Shown here one piece after another: positions 1-8,912 of a stretch of DNA of 64,000 nt. Source of the stretch: Nocardioides sp. Iso805N (GTDB lineage: Bacteria > Actinomycetota > Actinomycetes > Propionibacteriales > Nocardioidaceae); NCBI RefSeq assembly GCF_000364605.1, contig NZ_KB822578.1, forward strand, positions 1 through 64,000, in the 5' to 3' direction. Made by a program: the position numbers and the translations under genes. Every line of letters starts with the position of its first letter. Within the stretch, counting starts at the first letter, position 1. The notes beneath the pieces are model-generated. The model did not search any database. It had not been told where the DNA came from and was given only the letters and a program-made list of their open reading frames with translations.

Positions 1-485
1 AACACCCGGATCGCCATCGCGCGCACGTAGGACAACGTCGAGTCATAGCCCCGAGACTCCAACCACGCCGCGGCCTCGGGCCAGCGGTCCTCGGGCCGAT
101 CCCCCAGGGTGAACAGCGCCTCCAGGCAGCCCAACTGCGCGCCCTGGGCCGCGATCGCGAGGATCTCATCAGGGGAGAGGAACGGCTCGCGGCCCTCGCG
201 TGCCGCCTGCGCCGGGGTCTCCACGAACGTGCAGTAGTGGCACCGATCCCGGCACAACCGCGTGATCGGGATGAACACCTTGGGCGAGTAGGTCACCACC
301 CCCGGGCGGCCGGCCGCGACCAGGCCGGCATCACGGACCTTCGCCGCGGCGGCACACAACCGGTCGAGATCCTCACCCCTAACAGCCAGCAACACCGTCG
401 CTTCGGCTACGTCGAGGGCGGCGCCACGCTCGGCGCGCGCAAGCGCCCGGCGTACCTGCTGGGGAGTGGGGGCTGGCTGCGACAT
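1..485 (-). CDS. fbiC: FO synthase, N-terminal part (runs off the left edge)
   Basis: This is the CofG-like half of FO synthase, which makes the deazaflavin chromophore of coenzyme F420 from tyrosine and a pyrimidine precursor. The visible 161 residues carry the radical-SAM cysteine motif CRDRCHYC (Cys78, Cys82, Cys85), preceded by KVFIPITR and followed by [13 protein letters not shown] and [17 protein letters not shown], all typical of actinobacterial FbiC. The ATG at 485 gives an N-terminus resembling the mycobacterial protein. The gene reads leftwards and its C-terminal (CofH) half lies outside the window. A luciferase-like F420 oxidoreductase at 5498-6529 is a plausible user of the cofactor. 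Confidence 0.93.
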   Translation of the reverse strand, partial: MSQPAPTPQQVRRALARAERGAALDVAEATVLLAVRGEDLDRLCAAAAKVRDAGLVAAGRPGVVTYSPKVFIPITRLCRDRCHYCTFVETPAQAAREGREPFLSPDEILAIAAQGAQLGCLEALFTLGDRPEDRWPEAAAWLESRGYDSTLSYVRAMAIRV

Positions 486-537
486 CTCTGCCAGGCTAGC
501 GTCCTGCGGAACCCGTCCGGGTAGCCCGGTCCAAATG

Positions 538-580
538 GCTGAGGGGTCCGGAGCCCCCACACGGCTCCGGACCCCTCAGC
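538..580 (-). terminator. Perfect hairpin downstream of the first propeller gene
   Basis: An 18-bp perfect inverted repeat (arms 538-555 and 563-580, 7-nt loop) lies between the stop of the leftward gene at 635 and the start of fbiC at 485. It lacks a clear U-tract, as is common in GC-rich actinobacteria. It probably ends transcription of the 635-2239 gene before fbiC. Confidence 0.7.
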
Positions 581-634
581 GGGACCAAGTAAACGCGCTG
601 ATCCTGTCCTGTTCCGGACACCGTCAGCGATCGG

Positions 635-2239
635 TCACTTGACCTTGACCTTGACGGTCTTGGTGAACTTGGCGACGGTGGCCGACCCGGCGTACTTCGC
701 CGTGATCGTGTGGGTGCCCTTGGTGAGCCTCTTCTTGAGCTTGAGGACGATCCTGCCGTTCTCCACCGTCGCGGAGCCGATCAGCTTCTTGCCGTCGTAG
801 ACCTTCACCTTGCCCGGAACCGCGCTGGCGCCGCTCAGGGTGAGGATCAGCTTCTTGGAGCGGGTGGTGAGCGCCGCGGCCTTGATCGAACGCACCTTGG
901 CGGCCTGTGCGGCGAGCGTTCCGCGGGCTGCCACGCTGCTGAGGATGCCGTTGATCGCGGTGACGGTGATCGTGTACGCGTCACCGGCGACCAGGGGCAC
1001 GTCGTCGTACCCGAGCATGACGTCGGTGGGATCGGTCTCGTCGTCGGTGACCAGGTCAGGCCGCGCCGGGTGGGTGGTGTCGTGCAGGGCGACGGTGTAG
1101 GTGATCAGGTCGTCCACATCGGCGGGCCAGGCCGAGGACCCGGTGACGGCCGGCGGGGTGAACGCGACGTCAGCGGTGGTGGCGTCCCGCTGCGCCGTGA
1201 CGTGCGAGGGCGCGCTGGGGGCGGTGATGCGGTCGATCACCGGAGCCGAGTCGTCCGAGGGCGTCTCGACGGCCGTCAGGGCCCCGCGGTCGAGGGTCAC
1301 GGCGAGGCCGTCGACATCGGGCGTGTACGCCGGAGCCGGGTGCTCGTCGTCGTCATAGCGGCCGAGCGAGGCGACGGCGTAGGCAGTGATCTCGCTGTCG
1401 CCGGCGGCATAGACCGTGCGGCCGTCGAGCGAGACGGTCAGGCCGTCGGCGCCGTCGATCGGCTGCGCGGCGCGGCGGGTGCCGCCCCTGACCGCGTAGA
1501 GGGTGGGGTCGTCGCCAGTGGTGGCGACGTAGCTCGTGCCGTCGGCCGCCACCGCCAGCGCGGTCGGCGGCGTGTCCACGTCGCCCGGTCCGAGCGAGAC
1601 CGTCGTCGGCGTCGTCGCCGCGGCGTGCGAGCCGATCGACCAGAGCCGGGAGGTGCCGTCGGACGAGGTGCCGGAGAACTCGAAGGTGCCGCCCGTCGGG
1701 TCGAAAGCCGCCGAGCCGACGTTGGCCAGCGTCGTCACCGGCGTGGTGGCCGTGGGGACCGTGGCGTCGCCGAGACCCGCGACCGGGTAGACAGCGGCCT
1801 CGGCGGAGCCGACCACGCCCAACTCGGTGCTGTCGGCGGAGATGGCGAGGGCCACCGGCTCGGTGGCATCGCCCGGCAGGGCCGTGGTGACGACGGTACC
1901 GTCGTCACCGATGGTCCACAGCGTCGCGACGTCGTCGCCGTCCTCGTCGGGCAGCGTGCCGACGACGTATGCGGTGGTGCCCTTGACGGCGAGGTCGGCC
2001 AGGCTCGCATCCTCGCCGAGGTCGACCAGGCTCGGCGTGCCACCCGTGACCCGGACGAGATCCGCGTTGCCGTCGCCGTCCTCGCCGGCGACGAAGAGAG
2101 CGCCGCTGGTGGTCGCTGTCACCTTCAGCGGCGTGAAGCCGGCGGGCCACGCCGAGACGGCGTGGACCGGAGGGACGGAGCAGGCGATGGTGGTGGCCGC
2201 GAGAGCGGCGGCGGCGATGCCGGCGGACAGCTTCCTCAT
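635..2239 (-). CDS. Secreted beta-propeller protein with C-terminal Ig-like domain
   Basis: A predicted exported protein of 534 residues with no enzyme signature. MRKLSAGIAAAALAATTIAC looks like a signal peptide. Residues of about 35-330 form repeats of the type 'D.T.LW.I....' seen in YVTN/WD40-like propellers; a fibronectin-like segment (ITAPSAPSHVTAQ...) follows. The last 80 residues resemble a bacterial Ig-like domain (GKVKVYDGKKLIGSATV, then AGSATVAKFTKTVKVKVK). The ATG at 2239 is chosen because GGGAGGAAG lies 7 nt upstream; an in-frame extension to 2380 has no such site. The next gene (2405-4387) is a paralogue with the same domain order, so the pair is a tandem duplication. Function unknown; a surface or matrix protein is plausible. 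Confidence 0.8.
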   Translation of the reverse strand: MRKLSAGIAAAALAATTIACSVPPVHAVSAWPAGFTPLKVTATTSGALFVAGEDGDGNADLVRVTGGTPSLVDLGEDASLADLAVKGTTAYVVGTLPDEDGDDVATLWTIGDDGTVVTTALPGDATEPVALAISADSTELGVVGSAEAAVYPVAGLGDATVPTATTPVTTLANVGSAAFDPTGGTFEFSGTSSDGTSRLWSIGSHAAATTPTTVSLGPGDVDTPPTALAVAADGTSYVATTGDDPTLYAVRGGTRRAAQPIDGADGLTVSLDGRTVYAAGDSEITAYAVASLGRYDDDEHPAPAYTPDVDGLAVTLDRGALTAVETPSDDSAPVIDRITAPSAPSHVTAQRDATTADVAFTPPAVTGSSAWPADVDDLITYTVALHDTTHPARPDLVTDDETDPTDVMLGYDDVPLVAGDAYTITVTAINGILSSVAARGTLAAQAAKVRSIKAAALTTRSKKLILTLSGASAVPGKVKVYDGKKLIGSATVENGRIVLKLKKRLTKGTHTITAKYAGSATVAKFTKTVKVKVK

Positions 2240-2404
2240 CCGGGTCTTCCTCCCTGGTGCCGGCTCGCGCTGAGCCGCCTCATCGCACGTGATCGGCACC
2301 GTGGGAGGGCGGCTGAGGAGACTGCCGGGCGACGAACAGCGCCGGCGCCCGTCGAGACGGACACCGGCGCTGCTTCGCAAGGAACGTGACCAGGGGTCAG
2401 GCGG

Positions 2405-4387
2405 TTACTTGACCTTCACCTTGACGGTCTTGCTGAACTTGGCGACGGTGGCCGAGCCGGCGTACTTCACCGTGAGCTTGTGCTTGCCCTTGGCGAGCTT
2501 CTTCTTGAGCTTGACGACGACCTTGCCGTTCTTCACCGTGGCGGTGCCGATCAGCTTCTTGCCGTCGTAGACCTTGACCTTGCCGGGCACGGTGGTGACG
2601 CCGGCCAGGGTCAGGGTCAGCTTCTTGGAGCTGGACTTGACCGGCGCGACCTTGACCTTCGTGACCTTCACCGGCTGGGCGGCCGCCCTCACTGCGACGA
2701 CGTTCGACCTGACGGTCGCCGGGGTGTACCCGCCGAGGTCGGCGGTGACGATCACGCCCACCTTGAGGCCGACCAGGTCGGCCGTGGGCGAGAACGTCGC
2801 CTTGGTCGCGCCCTCGACCGCGCCACCGAACTCGCCGCCGGTGTAGAACCACTGGTAGCTCAGCTTGGCCCCGGTCTTGAAGGTGTTGTTGCTGACGGCT
2901 GCGGTAAGCGTGGAGCCGACGACGGCATTGCCCGTCACGGTGACGGTGGCGCTTCCGGGAACGACCGCCTGCGGGGCCGCGATCGTGCCGGTCGCCGCCT
3001 CGCTGGTGAACAGGCCATTGGTCGCGGTGACAGCGACCGTGTAGGCGTCGGTGGCGACCAGCGGGGTGTCATACCCGACCGTGATGTCCGTGGACGAGGT
3101 GTCCTGCACGATGTCGTGGGCGGCCGGGTTCGTGGTGTCGTGCAGGGTGATCGTGTAGGTCACCAGGTCCTGGAGGGCGTCCGGCTGCGCCGAGGAGCCC
3201 GTCGAGCCCGCAGCGGTGAAGGAGACGTCGGCCGTGGTCTCCTCGCGGTCCGTGGCCGTCACATGGGACGGCGCGCTCGGGGCGGTCACCACGTCGATCT
3301 TCTGATCGGTGACGGTGCTGGTCTCGGTGGCGTCGTCATAGCTCTGCTGGCTCTCGGCGATCACGACGTCACCGTCGGCATCGAGGGCCACCGCGTCAGC
3401 GCTGTCGTCCCCGGTGCCGTAGTCGGCGTTGGGGTTGTCGCCGTAGGTCCCCAGAGCGTCGGTGGCGAGGGCGATGATGCCACCGAAGAGGGTGACGTAC
3501 GCGGTCGAGCCATCGGCAGTGAGCGCCAGTCCCTGGGCGCCACCCAGCGCCTGGAAGACGGGCGCGCCGTCGCCAACCGCATAGAGGCCGCCCCCGTCAC
3601 CGTTGACCGTGGTGACGTAGGCGGTGCCGTCGGGGCCCATCGCGATGCCGCTCGCAGAGGAGTTGCCGTCCGCAGTCTCGACGACCTGCGAAGCCACGTC
3701 GCCGAAGGCGACGTCACCGCCATCGGTGTCGAGCGACCAGAGGTCGACGGCGCCGGCATAGGTGGAGGCGGCGACGTCCAGGGTGTCGCCGCTCGGTGTG
3801 AAGGCGATGCCGCCGATGCCGCTGATGCCGACCGGCTCGTCCGTGTCCTCGTCCACCCCGCCGGTGGGCATCGTGGCGGTCGGGTCGAGGTCGCCGTCCA
3901 GCACGACCACACTGTCCCAGCCGGCGACGGCGATGCGGTCGCCGTCGGAGGAGACCGCGACGGCCTGAGGCGTTCCCGTGTCGGGAAGGGTCTCGGCGGC
4001 GCTGGCGGTGCCGCCGGTGACGGTCCACAACTCGGCATCGCCGGTCAGGTCGTCGGTGCCAACGACGAACACGGTGTTGTCGTGCACGGCAAGTGCGGTC
4101 GGGTCGGCGTTGGAGCCGAGGTCGAGCGTCGTCACTGCGCCGTCCACTACCTCGACGAGCGCGCCCGCGGTCGCCTCCCAGGTGTCGCCGCTGTCGTCGG
4201 ACTGCTGGACTCCGGTGTCGTAGGTTCCGACCAGGAACACTGCGCCGTCGGTCGTGGTGACGAGATGGCTCGCGTGGAACTGGTCCGGCCATGGTGACGG
4301 CGTTGTCGCGCTGGCAGCGCCGCCCGAGCAGACGATCCCGGTCGTGACCAGGGCAGCGGCCGCAATGCCGCCGTACAACTTCTTCAT
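2405..4387 (-). CDS. Secreted beta-propeller protein with two Ig-like domains (paralogue)
   Basis: 660 residues, starting at MKKLYGGIAAAALVTTG with GGAGG about 6 nt upstream; the much longer open frame to 5260 is antisense to the regulator gene and is not real. Signal peptide at 1-27, propeller-like repeats to about 410, a fibronectin-like segment with the same TAPSAPSHVTA motif as its neighbour, then an extra Ig-like domain (TGNAVVGSTLTAAVSNN, LSYQWFY, FSPTADLVG) absent from the first copy, then the shared C-terminal Ig-like domain. The C-terminal domains of the two proteins are nearly identical (KVKVYDGKKLIG, AGSATVAKF.KTVKVKVK), pointing to recent duplication or gene conversion. No catalytic motif seen. 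Probably surface-exposed. Confidence 0.8.
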   Translation of the reverse strand: MKKLYGGIAAAALVTTGIVCSGGAASATTPSPWPDQFHASHLVTTTDGAVFLVGTYDTGVQQSDDSGDTWEATAGALVEVVDGAVTTLDLGSNADPTALAVHDNTVFVVGTDDLTGDAELWTVTGGTASAAETLPDTGTPQAVAVSSDGDRIAVAGWDSVVVLDGDLDPTATMPTGGVDEDTDEPVGISGIGGIAFTPSGDTLDVAASTYAGAVDLWSLDTDGGDVAFGDVASQVVETADGNSSASGIAMGPDGTAYVTTVNGDGGGLYAVGDGAPVFQALGGAQGLALTADGSTAYVTLFGGIIALATDALGTYGDNPNADYGTGDDSADAVALDADGDVVIAESQQSYDDATETSTVTDQKIDVVTAPSAPSHVTATDREETTADVSFTAAGSTGSSAQPDALQDLVTYTITLHDTTNPAAHDIVQDTSSTDITVGYDTPLVATDAYTVAVTATNGLFTSEAATGTIAAPQAVVPGSATVTVTGNAVVGSTLTAAVSNNTFKTGAKLSYQWFYTGGEFGGAVEGATKATFSPTADLVGLKVGVIVTADLGGYTPATVRSNVVAVRAAAQPVKVTKVKVAPVKSSSKKLTLTLAGVTTVPGKVKVYDGKKLIGTATVKNGKVVVKLKKKLAKGKHKLTVKYAGSATVAKFSKTVKVKVK

Positions 4388-4537
4388 CAATCCTCCAGCT
4401 ATGGGTCTCGACCTGAGACCACACATCATCGATCGGGCCGTGACCCGCGGGCGGCAGGAGAACCTGTGGCCGGGGCCGGACATGGCCGAGATCGGACGAT
4501 GCGCATGCCCGACGCCCTTGCGTGAAACCATCACGGC

Positions 4538-5488
4538 ATGCCACCTCGCCATCTGGAGCTGCTCGCGATCGCGCTGCGGGCCAGGCCCCGCACTGTCGCC
4601 GCGCTCAGCGAGGTGGCGATGCGCGACGAGCGGACGGTGCGAGACCAGTTGTCCGAGCTGGCAGCCGAGGGTTATCTCGCCGTGCACGGCGAGGACATCC
4701 ACTACCTCGCTCCCGACGAGGCCGTCGCCGAGGTCGTACGCCGCCGGTCGCACGAGGTCAGCCAGGAGGTGAGCAGCCGTCTGGAGGAGCTGGTCGATCT
4801 GGTCGCCAAGCTCCCGGCGCTGGCCCGCGACTGGGAGATCGGTGGGGCCAGCCACGGCATCCTCGACGTCGAGGTGTTCCACGGCTGGTCCGCTGTCACC
4901 GACCTGTGGCACCAGGTCATCCAGAAGCAGGACCTGCGGCGTACAGACATCGTGCTGCCGGACGCGTCTCGGCTCTATGTCGCCGATCCCGAGATGCAGA
5001 CGGTGTGGCACAACGTCGTCGGCCGCGAGGGCAACCGTGCCCGCATCATCGGCAACCTGGCCGACACCGCACGCCCCGAGGCGGCCGACCGGATCGGTCA
5101 GGAGCTCAGTGCGGGGGTGGAGATCCGCATCACCGCGGAGCCGATCAGCTGGTTCTGGGTCGCCGACGGGGAGGTGGTGGCGCTCCCACTGAAGTGGGGC
5201 GAGGGGTGGCCGACCTCGACGATCGCCATCCGCAGCCCCGCGGTGGCGGGGTTGGCCCAATGGGTCTTCGACGAGATGTGGGCCGAAGCCGTACCCGTGC
5301 GCGAGGAGCCCGCCAGCTGGGATCCGCTGCTGCGGCTCATGTCCCGTGGCGCCACCCTGGAGGCGGCGTCACGGGCGCTCGGCATCTCCGATCGGACCGG
5401 CCGCCGCCGGGTTGCCGACGCCATGGACCACCACCGGGTCTCGAACCTCTTCGCGCTCGGCGCGGCCTGGAGCCGCAAGCGCGGCTAG
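4538..5488 (+). CDS. HTH transcriptional regulator (TrmB-like N-terminus, second HTH at C-terminus)
   Basis: 316 residues. The first 65 form a winged helix typical of TrmB/IclR-like regulators (VAALSEVAMRDERTVRDQLS, then LAAEGYLAVHG). A coiled helix follows (residues 65-95, SQEVSSRLEELVDLVAKL). The middle region has no recognised ligand signature. A second LuxR-like HTH lies near the C-terminus (SRGATLEAASRALGISDRTG). It is divergent from the secreted propeller gene 2405-4387, separated by 150 bp, so control of that gene pair is a reasonable inference. The ATG at 4538 fits the domain start. The specific ligand and regulon cannot be read from sequence. Confidence 0.8.
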   Translation: MPPRHLELLAIALRARPRTVAALSEVAMRDERTVRDQLSELAAEGYLAVHGEDIHYLAPDEAVAEVVRRRSHEVSQEVSSRLEELVDLVAKLPALARDWEIGGASHGILDVEVFHGWSAVTDLWHQVIQKQDLRRTDIVLPDASRLYVADPEMQTVWHNVVGREGNRARIIGNLADTARPEAADRIGQELSAGVEIRITAEPISWFWVADGEVVALPLKWGEGWPTSTIAIRSPAVAGLAQWVFDEMWAEAVPVREEPASWDPLLRLMSRGATLEAASRALGISDRTGRRRVADAMDHHRVSNLFALGAAWSRKRG

Positions 5489-5497
5489 GCATCAGAG

Positions 5498-6529
5498 CTA
5501 GGAGAGCCACTCCTTGACCTGGCCGACGGCGGCGAGGGCGTCGGTGCCGGCCGCGGGCGTGACCTGCAGGCTGGTGATGCCGGCCTCGTCGAACGCGGCG
5601 ATCCGCTCCTTGATGTAGGACGCGGGGCCGACCAGGTTGCCCGCCTCCAGCCACTCCATCGGCACCAGCGCCTCCGCGTCGCGCTTGTGACCGTCCAGGT
5701 AGAGGTCCTGGATCTGCTTGGCCTCCTTCTCGAAGCCGAACTGGCAGGCCATGTCGTAGTAGAAGTTCTTGCCGCGCGCACCCATGCCGCCGACGTAGAG
5801 CGCGTAGATCGGGCGCATCTGGTCCAGCAGGCCCTTGACGTCCTCGCCGATGGCGAGCAGGCCCCCTGCGCTGATCTGGAGCGGACCCAGCTCGGTGCTG
5901 CGCTTGGCCTTGCCGGCGGCGAGTGCGTGGCCCCAGACCGTCTGGACCTTCTCCGGGTAGACCATCAGCGGCAGCCAGCCATCCGCGACCTCCGCGGTCA
6001 TCTCCACGTTCTTATTGCCGAGGGCCGCCACCCACAGGGGTACGTCGGAGCGCTCGGGCCGGTTGAGCAGCTTGAGCGGCTTGGCCAACCCGGTGCCCTG
6101 GCCCTCCGGCAGCGGCAGCTTGTAGAGGCCGTCGCTGGTCAGCGTCTCGCGGCGCAGGCCGCGGCGCAGGATGTCGATGATCTCGCGGGTGCGTGCCAGC
6201 GGGCGGTCGTAGGGAACACCGTGGAAGCCCTCGATCACCTGGGGGCCGCTGGCACCCAGCCCGATGATCGCGCGCCGCCCGGAGACGTTGTCGAGACCGG
6301 CAGCGGTCTGCAGCAGCGCGGCGGGGGTGCGGGAGAAGATGTTGAGGATGCCGGCGCCGAGCTCGACCCGCTCGGTCTTGGCCGCCAGGTAGCCGAGCAG
6401 CGAGACCGCGTCGAAGCCGTAGGCCTCCGCCACCCACAGCTGGTCCAGGCCCGCCTTCTCCAGGCCGACCACCTGATCGGCGGCCTCGCGCGGGTTGCCG
6501 GAGTAGGCCAGTTGCGTCGAGAGCTTCAT
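5498..6529 (-). CDS. LLM-class F420-dependent oxidoreductase
   Basis: 343 residues, full length for the luciferase-like monooxygenase superfamily (TIM barrel). Family motifs are in order: LWVAEAYGFDAVSLLGYLAA near 30-50, LGAGILNIFSRTPAAL near 77-92, the glycine-rich IIGLGASGPQVIEGFHG near 107-123, and WVAALGNKNVEMTAEVADGW near 180-200. These match the F420-binding branch seen in mycobacteria and Nocardioides, consistent with fbiC at the window edge. The substrate is unknown. The stop lies 9 bp from the stop of the convergent regulator gene, so a terminator would have to overlap coding sequence. Confidence 0.88.
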   Translation of the reverse strand: MKLSTQLAYSGNPREAADQVVGLEKAGLDQLWVAEAYGFDAVSLLGYLAAKTERVELGAGILNIFSRTPAALLQTAAGLDNVSGRRAIIGLGASGPQVIEGFHGVPYDRPLARTREIIDILRRGLRRETLTSDGLYKLPLPEGQGTGLAKPLKLLNRPERSDVPLWVAALGNKNVEMTAEVADGWLPLMVYPEKVQTVWGHALAAGKAKRSTELGPLQISAGGLLAIGEDVKGLLDQMRPIYALYVGGMGARGKNFYYDMACQFGFEKEAKQIQDLYLDGHKRDAEALVPMEWLEAGNLVGPASYIKERIAAFDEAGITSLQVTPAAGTDALAAVGQVKEWLS

Positions 6530-6568
6530 GACAGCGATTCTGTCAGGTTGCCGGAGTGCCGGCCGCGC

Positions 6569-7141
6569 CTACCGCGGTGAACGGTCGGTGTTGCGCAGCA
6601 GCCACTGCGGCAGCACGCCCAGCAGTCCGACCAGCGCCAGGGCGAGGACCCCGGCACTCACCCACGCCCAGGTGCGGTCGCCGACCACGTCCACCACGAA
6701 GAACCCGATGCCCGTCACCAGCAGCGCGAGCGTGACCAGCACGGCCGCGATCAGGCGGCGTCCTGCCACCACGACGCGATCCTTCAACAGGCGGCCCGAG
6801 AGGCGTTGGTGCACCGCGACCGCCGACATCACCAACGAGGTGGTGAGCAGGGAGAGCGCGACCAGGATCAGGTAGGTGACCCGCTGGGTGGTGTCGAGGG
6901 TCGCGAACCGGCTCTGGAACGGCAGCGTGAGCAGGAAGCCGGAGGTGAGCTGGGCACCGGTCTGCATCACCCGCAGCTCTTGGAGCAGGTCGTCGAAGAG
7001 CCGGTCCATCCGCTCCGCGTGCGTCTCCTCGCGGCCGTCGGCCCGGTCGTCATGTGCGTCCTCACGGCGCGCCTGCCCCGGCACGCCGGGCTCGCCGCGC
7101 TCCGGGTGGTGGTCCGGGTCGTGCTCCGCCGACGTGTCCAT
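6569..7141 (-). CDS. DUF6328-like membrane protein
   Basis: 190 residues from the ATG at 7141. An acidic, His-rich N-terminal tail (EHDPDHHPERGEPG) leads to an amphipathic segment (RMDRLFDDLLQELRVMQTG), then four hydrophobic segments (SGFLLTLPFQ; VTYLILVALSLLTTSLVMS; LIAAVLVTLALLVTGIGFF; WVSAGVLALALVGLLGVLP). This matches the DUF6328 family, whose function is unknown. Start choice is uncertain: 7141 has GGAGGGG only 2 nt upstream, and an in-frame ATG at 7183 and GTG at 7195 would add 14-18 residues but would overlap the divergent gene at 7182. Confidence 0.75.
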   Translation of the reverse strand: MDTSAEHDPDHHPERGEPGVPGQARREDAHDDRADGREETHAERMDRLFDDLLQELRVMQTGAQLTSGFLLTLPFQSRFATLDTTQRVTYLILVALSLLTTSLVMSAVAVHQRLSGRLLKDRVVVAGRRLIAAVLVTLALLVTGIGFFVVDVVGDRTWAWVSAGVLALALVGLLGVLPQWLLRNTDRSPR

Positions 7142-7181
7142 CCCCTCCGGGTTGCCCAGTCCGGGGTGGTAGAAACCCCGC

Positions 7182-7919
7182 ATGTCTACTGCCACCGCGT
7201 GGAGCCGGGGCGAGGCCCTCAGCGCGCCTCATCGGCACCGGCTGCTGGGCGCCGGCGTCGACCCGGACATCCTCGGCGTACTCGACCTGCGGCGGGTGTT
7301 GGACCCGATGCCGGCGTGGTGGCACGAGGGCGGCAACGCGCTCTACCTCAGCGACGAGGCCGTGCTGGCACCCGCGCTGGTCGAGAGGCTGGCGCTCTAT
7401 CCCTTCGCCGACGTCGTGCTCGTGGTCGCCGCGGATCTGACCAACCTGGTCTCGCTGTTGGTCGGCGGCGACGGGGCCACCGTGTTCTTCGGCCCGCGCA
7501 CCGAGCTGACCGCCGGCGACGTCTACTGCGGCGCCCGCTCCTCGGTGATCCTCAACGGCGAGGTCGTCGCGACCCGGTGCGCGGTGATCGACGCCCGCAA
7601 CGGCGGCGGCATCGTCGCCGAGACCGACCAGCTGTGGGCGGCCGACGTCTATGTCGCCACCGACGACATGCACCGGCTCGAGGACGTGCTGACGGGGGAG
7701 CGGATCAACCCGTACGGCGCCACCATCCGACTGGGCCGGCACGTCTGGCTGGGCCGTGACGTGGTGCTGACCGGCCACGTGGAGATCGGCGACGGTGCGG
7801 TCGTCGGCGCACGCAGCCTCGTGCGCGGTCAGAAGGTGCCGGCACAGACGGCCGTGGCCGGTACGCCGGCCCGGATCATCCGCGAAGGGGTCACCTGGCG
7901 CGCCGACGACGCCCCCTGA
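7182..7919 (+). CDS. Hexapeptide-repeat (left-handed beta-helix) acyltransferase-like protein
   Basis: 245 residues. The C-terminal half (about 95-235) shows the isoleucine-patch hexapeptide pattern of O-acetyltransferases: VFFGPRTELTAGDVYCGARS, then YGATIRLGRHVWLGRDVV and VEIGDGAVVGARSLVRGQKV, ending with the family tail VAGTPARIIREGV. The N-terminal 90 residues are not recognisable as a catalytic domain. It probably transfers an acetyl or other acyl group to a sugar or small molecule; the acceptor is unknown. It precedes a glycerophosphodiesterase by 73 bp on the same strand. Confidence 0.8.
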   Translation: MSTATAWSRGEALSAPHRHRLLGAGVDPDILGVLDLRRVLDPMPAWWHEGGNALYLSDEAVLAPALVERLALYPFADVVLVVAADLTNLVSLLVGGDGATVFFGPRTELTAGDVYCGARSSVILNGEVVATRCAVIDARNGGGIVAETDQLWAADVYVATDDMHRLEDVLTGERINPYGATIRLGRHVWLGRDVVLTGHVEIGDGAVVGARSLVRGQKVPAQTAVAGTPARIIREGVTWRADDAP

Positions 7920-7992
7920 TGGTCACCAACGGTTAACACTCCATCGTCCGGGGAGCGTTCCGCGCTTCAACCCGGCTCGGGACCGTGGTGGC

Positions 7993-8835
7993 ATGCCTCT
8001 CGTGATCGGCCACCGCGGTGCCCCGGGTCACCTCCCCGAGCACTCCCTGGAGTCCTACCGCCTCGCCATCCGGATGGGTGCCGACGCGGTCGAGACCGAC
8101 ATCGTGATGAGCAGCGACGGCGTCCTCGTCGTACGTCACGAGAACGAGCTCTCCCGCACCACCGACGTGGCGTCGCGGCCGGAGTTCGCCGAGCGCCGTA
8201 CGGTCCGGCACGTCGGCGACAAGGTGCGCGGCGGCTGGTTCACCGAGGACTTCACCTTCGCCGAGCTGCGCACCCTGCATGCCCCGACGGTGCACGAGCC
8301 GATCATCAGCCTTGATGAGCTGCTGCTCCTCGTCGCCGAGGAGTCGGCTCGCGCGGGCCGCCGGATCGGGCTGCACATCGAGGTCAAGCACCCTGCCTAC
8401 TTCGCCGCCGCGGGCCTCCCCATGGTCCAGCCGCTGCTGCAGACGCTGCGTGACCACGGCGTCGATCTGCCCGGCAAGCGAGTCTGGATCCAGTCCTTCG
8501 ACCCGGAGTTCGTCCGGCGGATGGATCCGCTCACCTCGCTGCCGCTCGTCCAACTGGTCGATGAGACCTGGAGCCGGATCGACTGCCATGCGATCGCCGC
8601 GTACGCCGACGCGATCGGACCGCGTCGCACGATGGTCCTCGGCGCCGACGGCGCGGTGCGGCCGCTGCTCGCCGAGGCGCACCGTGCCGGACTCAAGGTC
8701 TTCGTCTGGACGCTGCGCGGCCCGGTCAGCGCACACCGCGCCATGCTCGCCGCCGGCGTGGACGGGGTCTTCACCGACTATGCCGACCGTGCCGTCGAGG
8801 CGCTGGCACGCAGTGTGGTCGGCGAGCCCGCCTAG
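7993..8835 (+). CDS. Glycerophosphodiester phosphodiesterase
   Basis: 280 residues, GDPD TIM-barrel family, which hydrolyses glycerophosphodiesters (deacylated phospholipids) to glycerol-3-phosphate plus alcohol. Catalytic signatures: HRGAPGHLPEHSLESYR at residues 6-22 (the HRG...PE motif), AVETDIVMSSDG with the metal-binding E and D, VVRHEN with the second catalytic His, IGLHIEVKH, and the C-terminal VFVWTL and GVDGVFTDY. The ATG at 7993 starts immediately before the barrel's first strand, as is usual for cytoplasmic members; no signal peptide is seen. The gene ends 2 bp before the long palindrome 8838-8911. Confidence 0.93.
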   Translation: MPLVIGHRGAPGHLPEHSLESYRLAIRMGADAVETDIVMSSDGVLVVRHENELSRTTDVASRPEFAERRTVRHVGDKVRGGWFTEDFTFAELRTLHAPTVHEPIISLDELLLLVAEESARAGRRIGLHIEVKHPAYFAAAGLPMVQPLLQTLRDHGVDLPGKRVWIQSFDPEFVRRMDPLTSLPLVQLVDETWSRIDCHAIAAYADAIGPRRTMVLGADGAVRPLLAEAHRAGLKVFVWTLRGPVSAHRAMLAAGVDGVFTDYADRAVEALARSVVGEPA

Positions 8836-8837
8836 CA

Positions 8838-8911
8838 GTCGAGAAGTCACATTCTGCGGGTTGAGTGTCCACCATCGTGGACACTCAACCCGCAGAATGT
8901 GACCTCTCGAC
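8838..8911. repeat. 35-bp-arm palindrome built from inverted 22-nt intergenic repeat units
   Basis: Arms 8838-8872 and 8877-8911 are complementary over 35 bp with one mismatch and a 4-nt loop. Each arm contains the unit seen elsewhere in this window (GTCGAGARGTCACATTCTGC, then GGGTTGAG). It fills exactly the convergent gap between the glycerophosphodiesterase and the next leftward gene, so it can also act as a bidirectional terminator. Confidence 0.85.
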
Positions 8912-8912
8912 A

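Noticed and set aside
237..524. 95-codon plus-strand open frame at the left end
   Set aside because: It overlaps the radical-SAM part of fbiC on the other strand and shows no domain or start signal.
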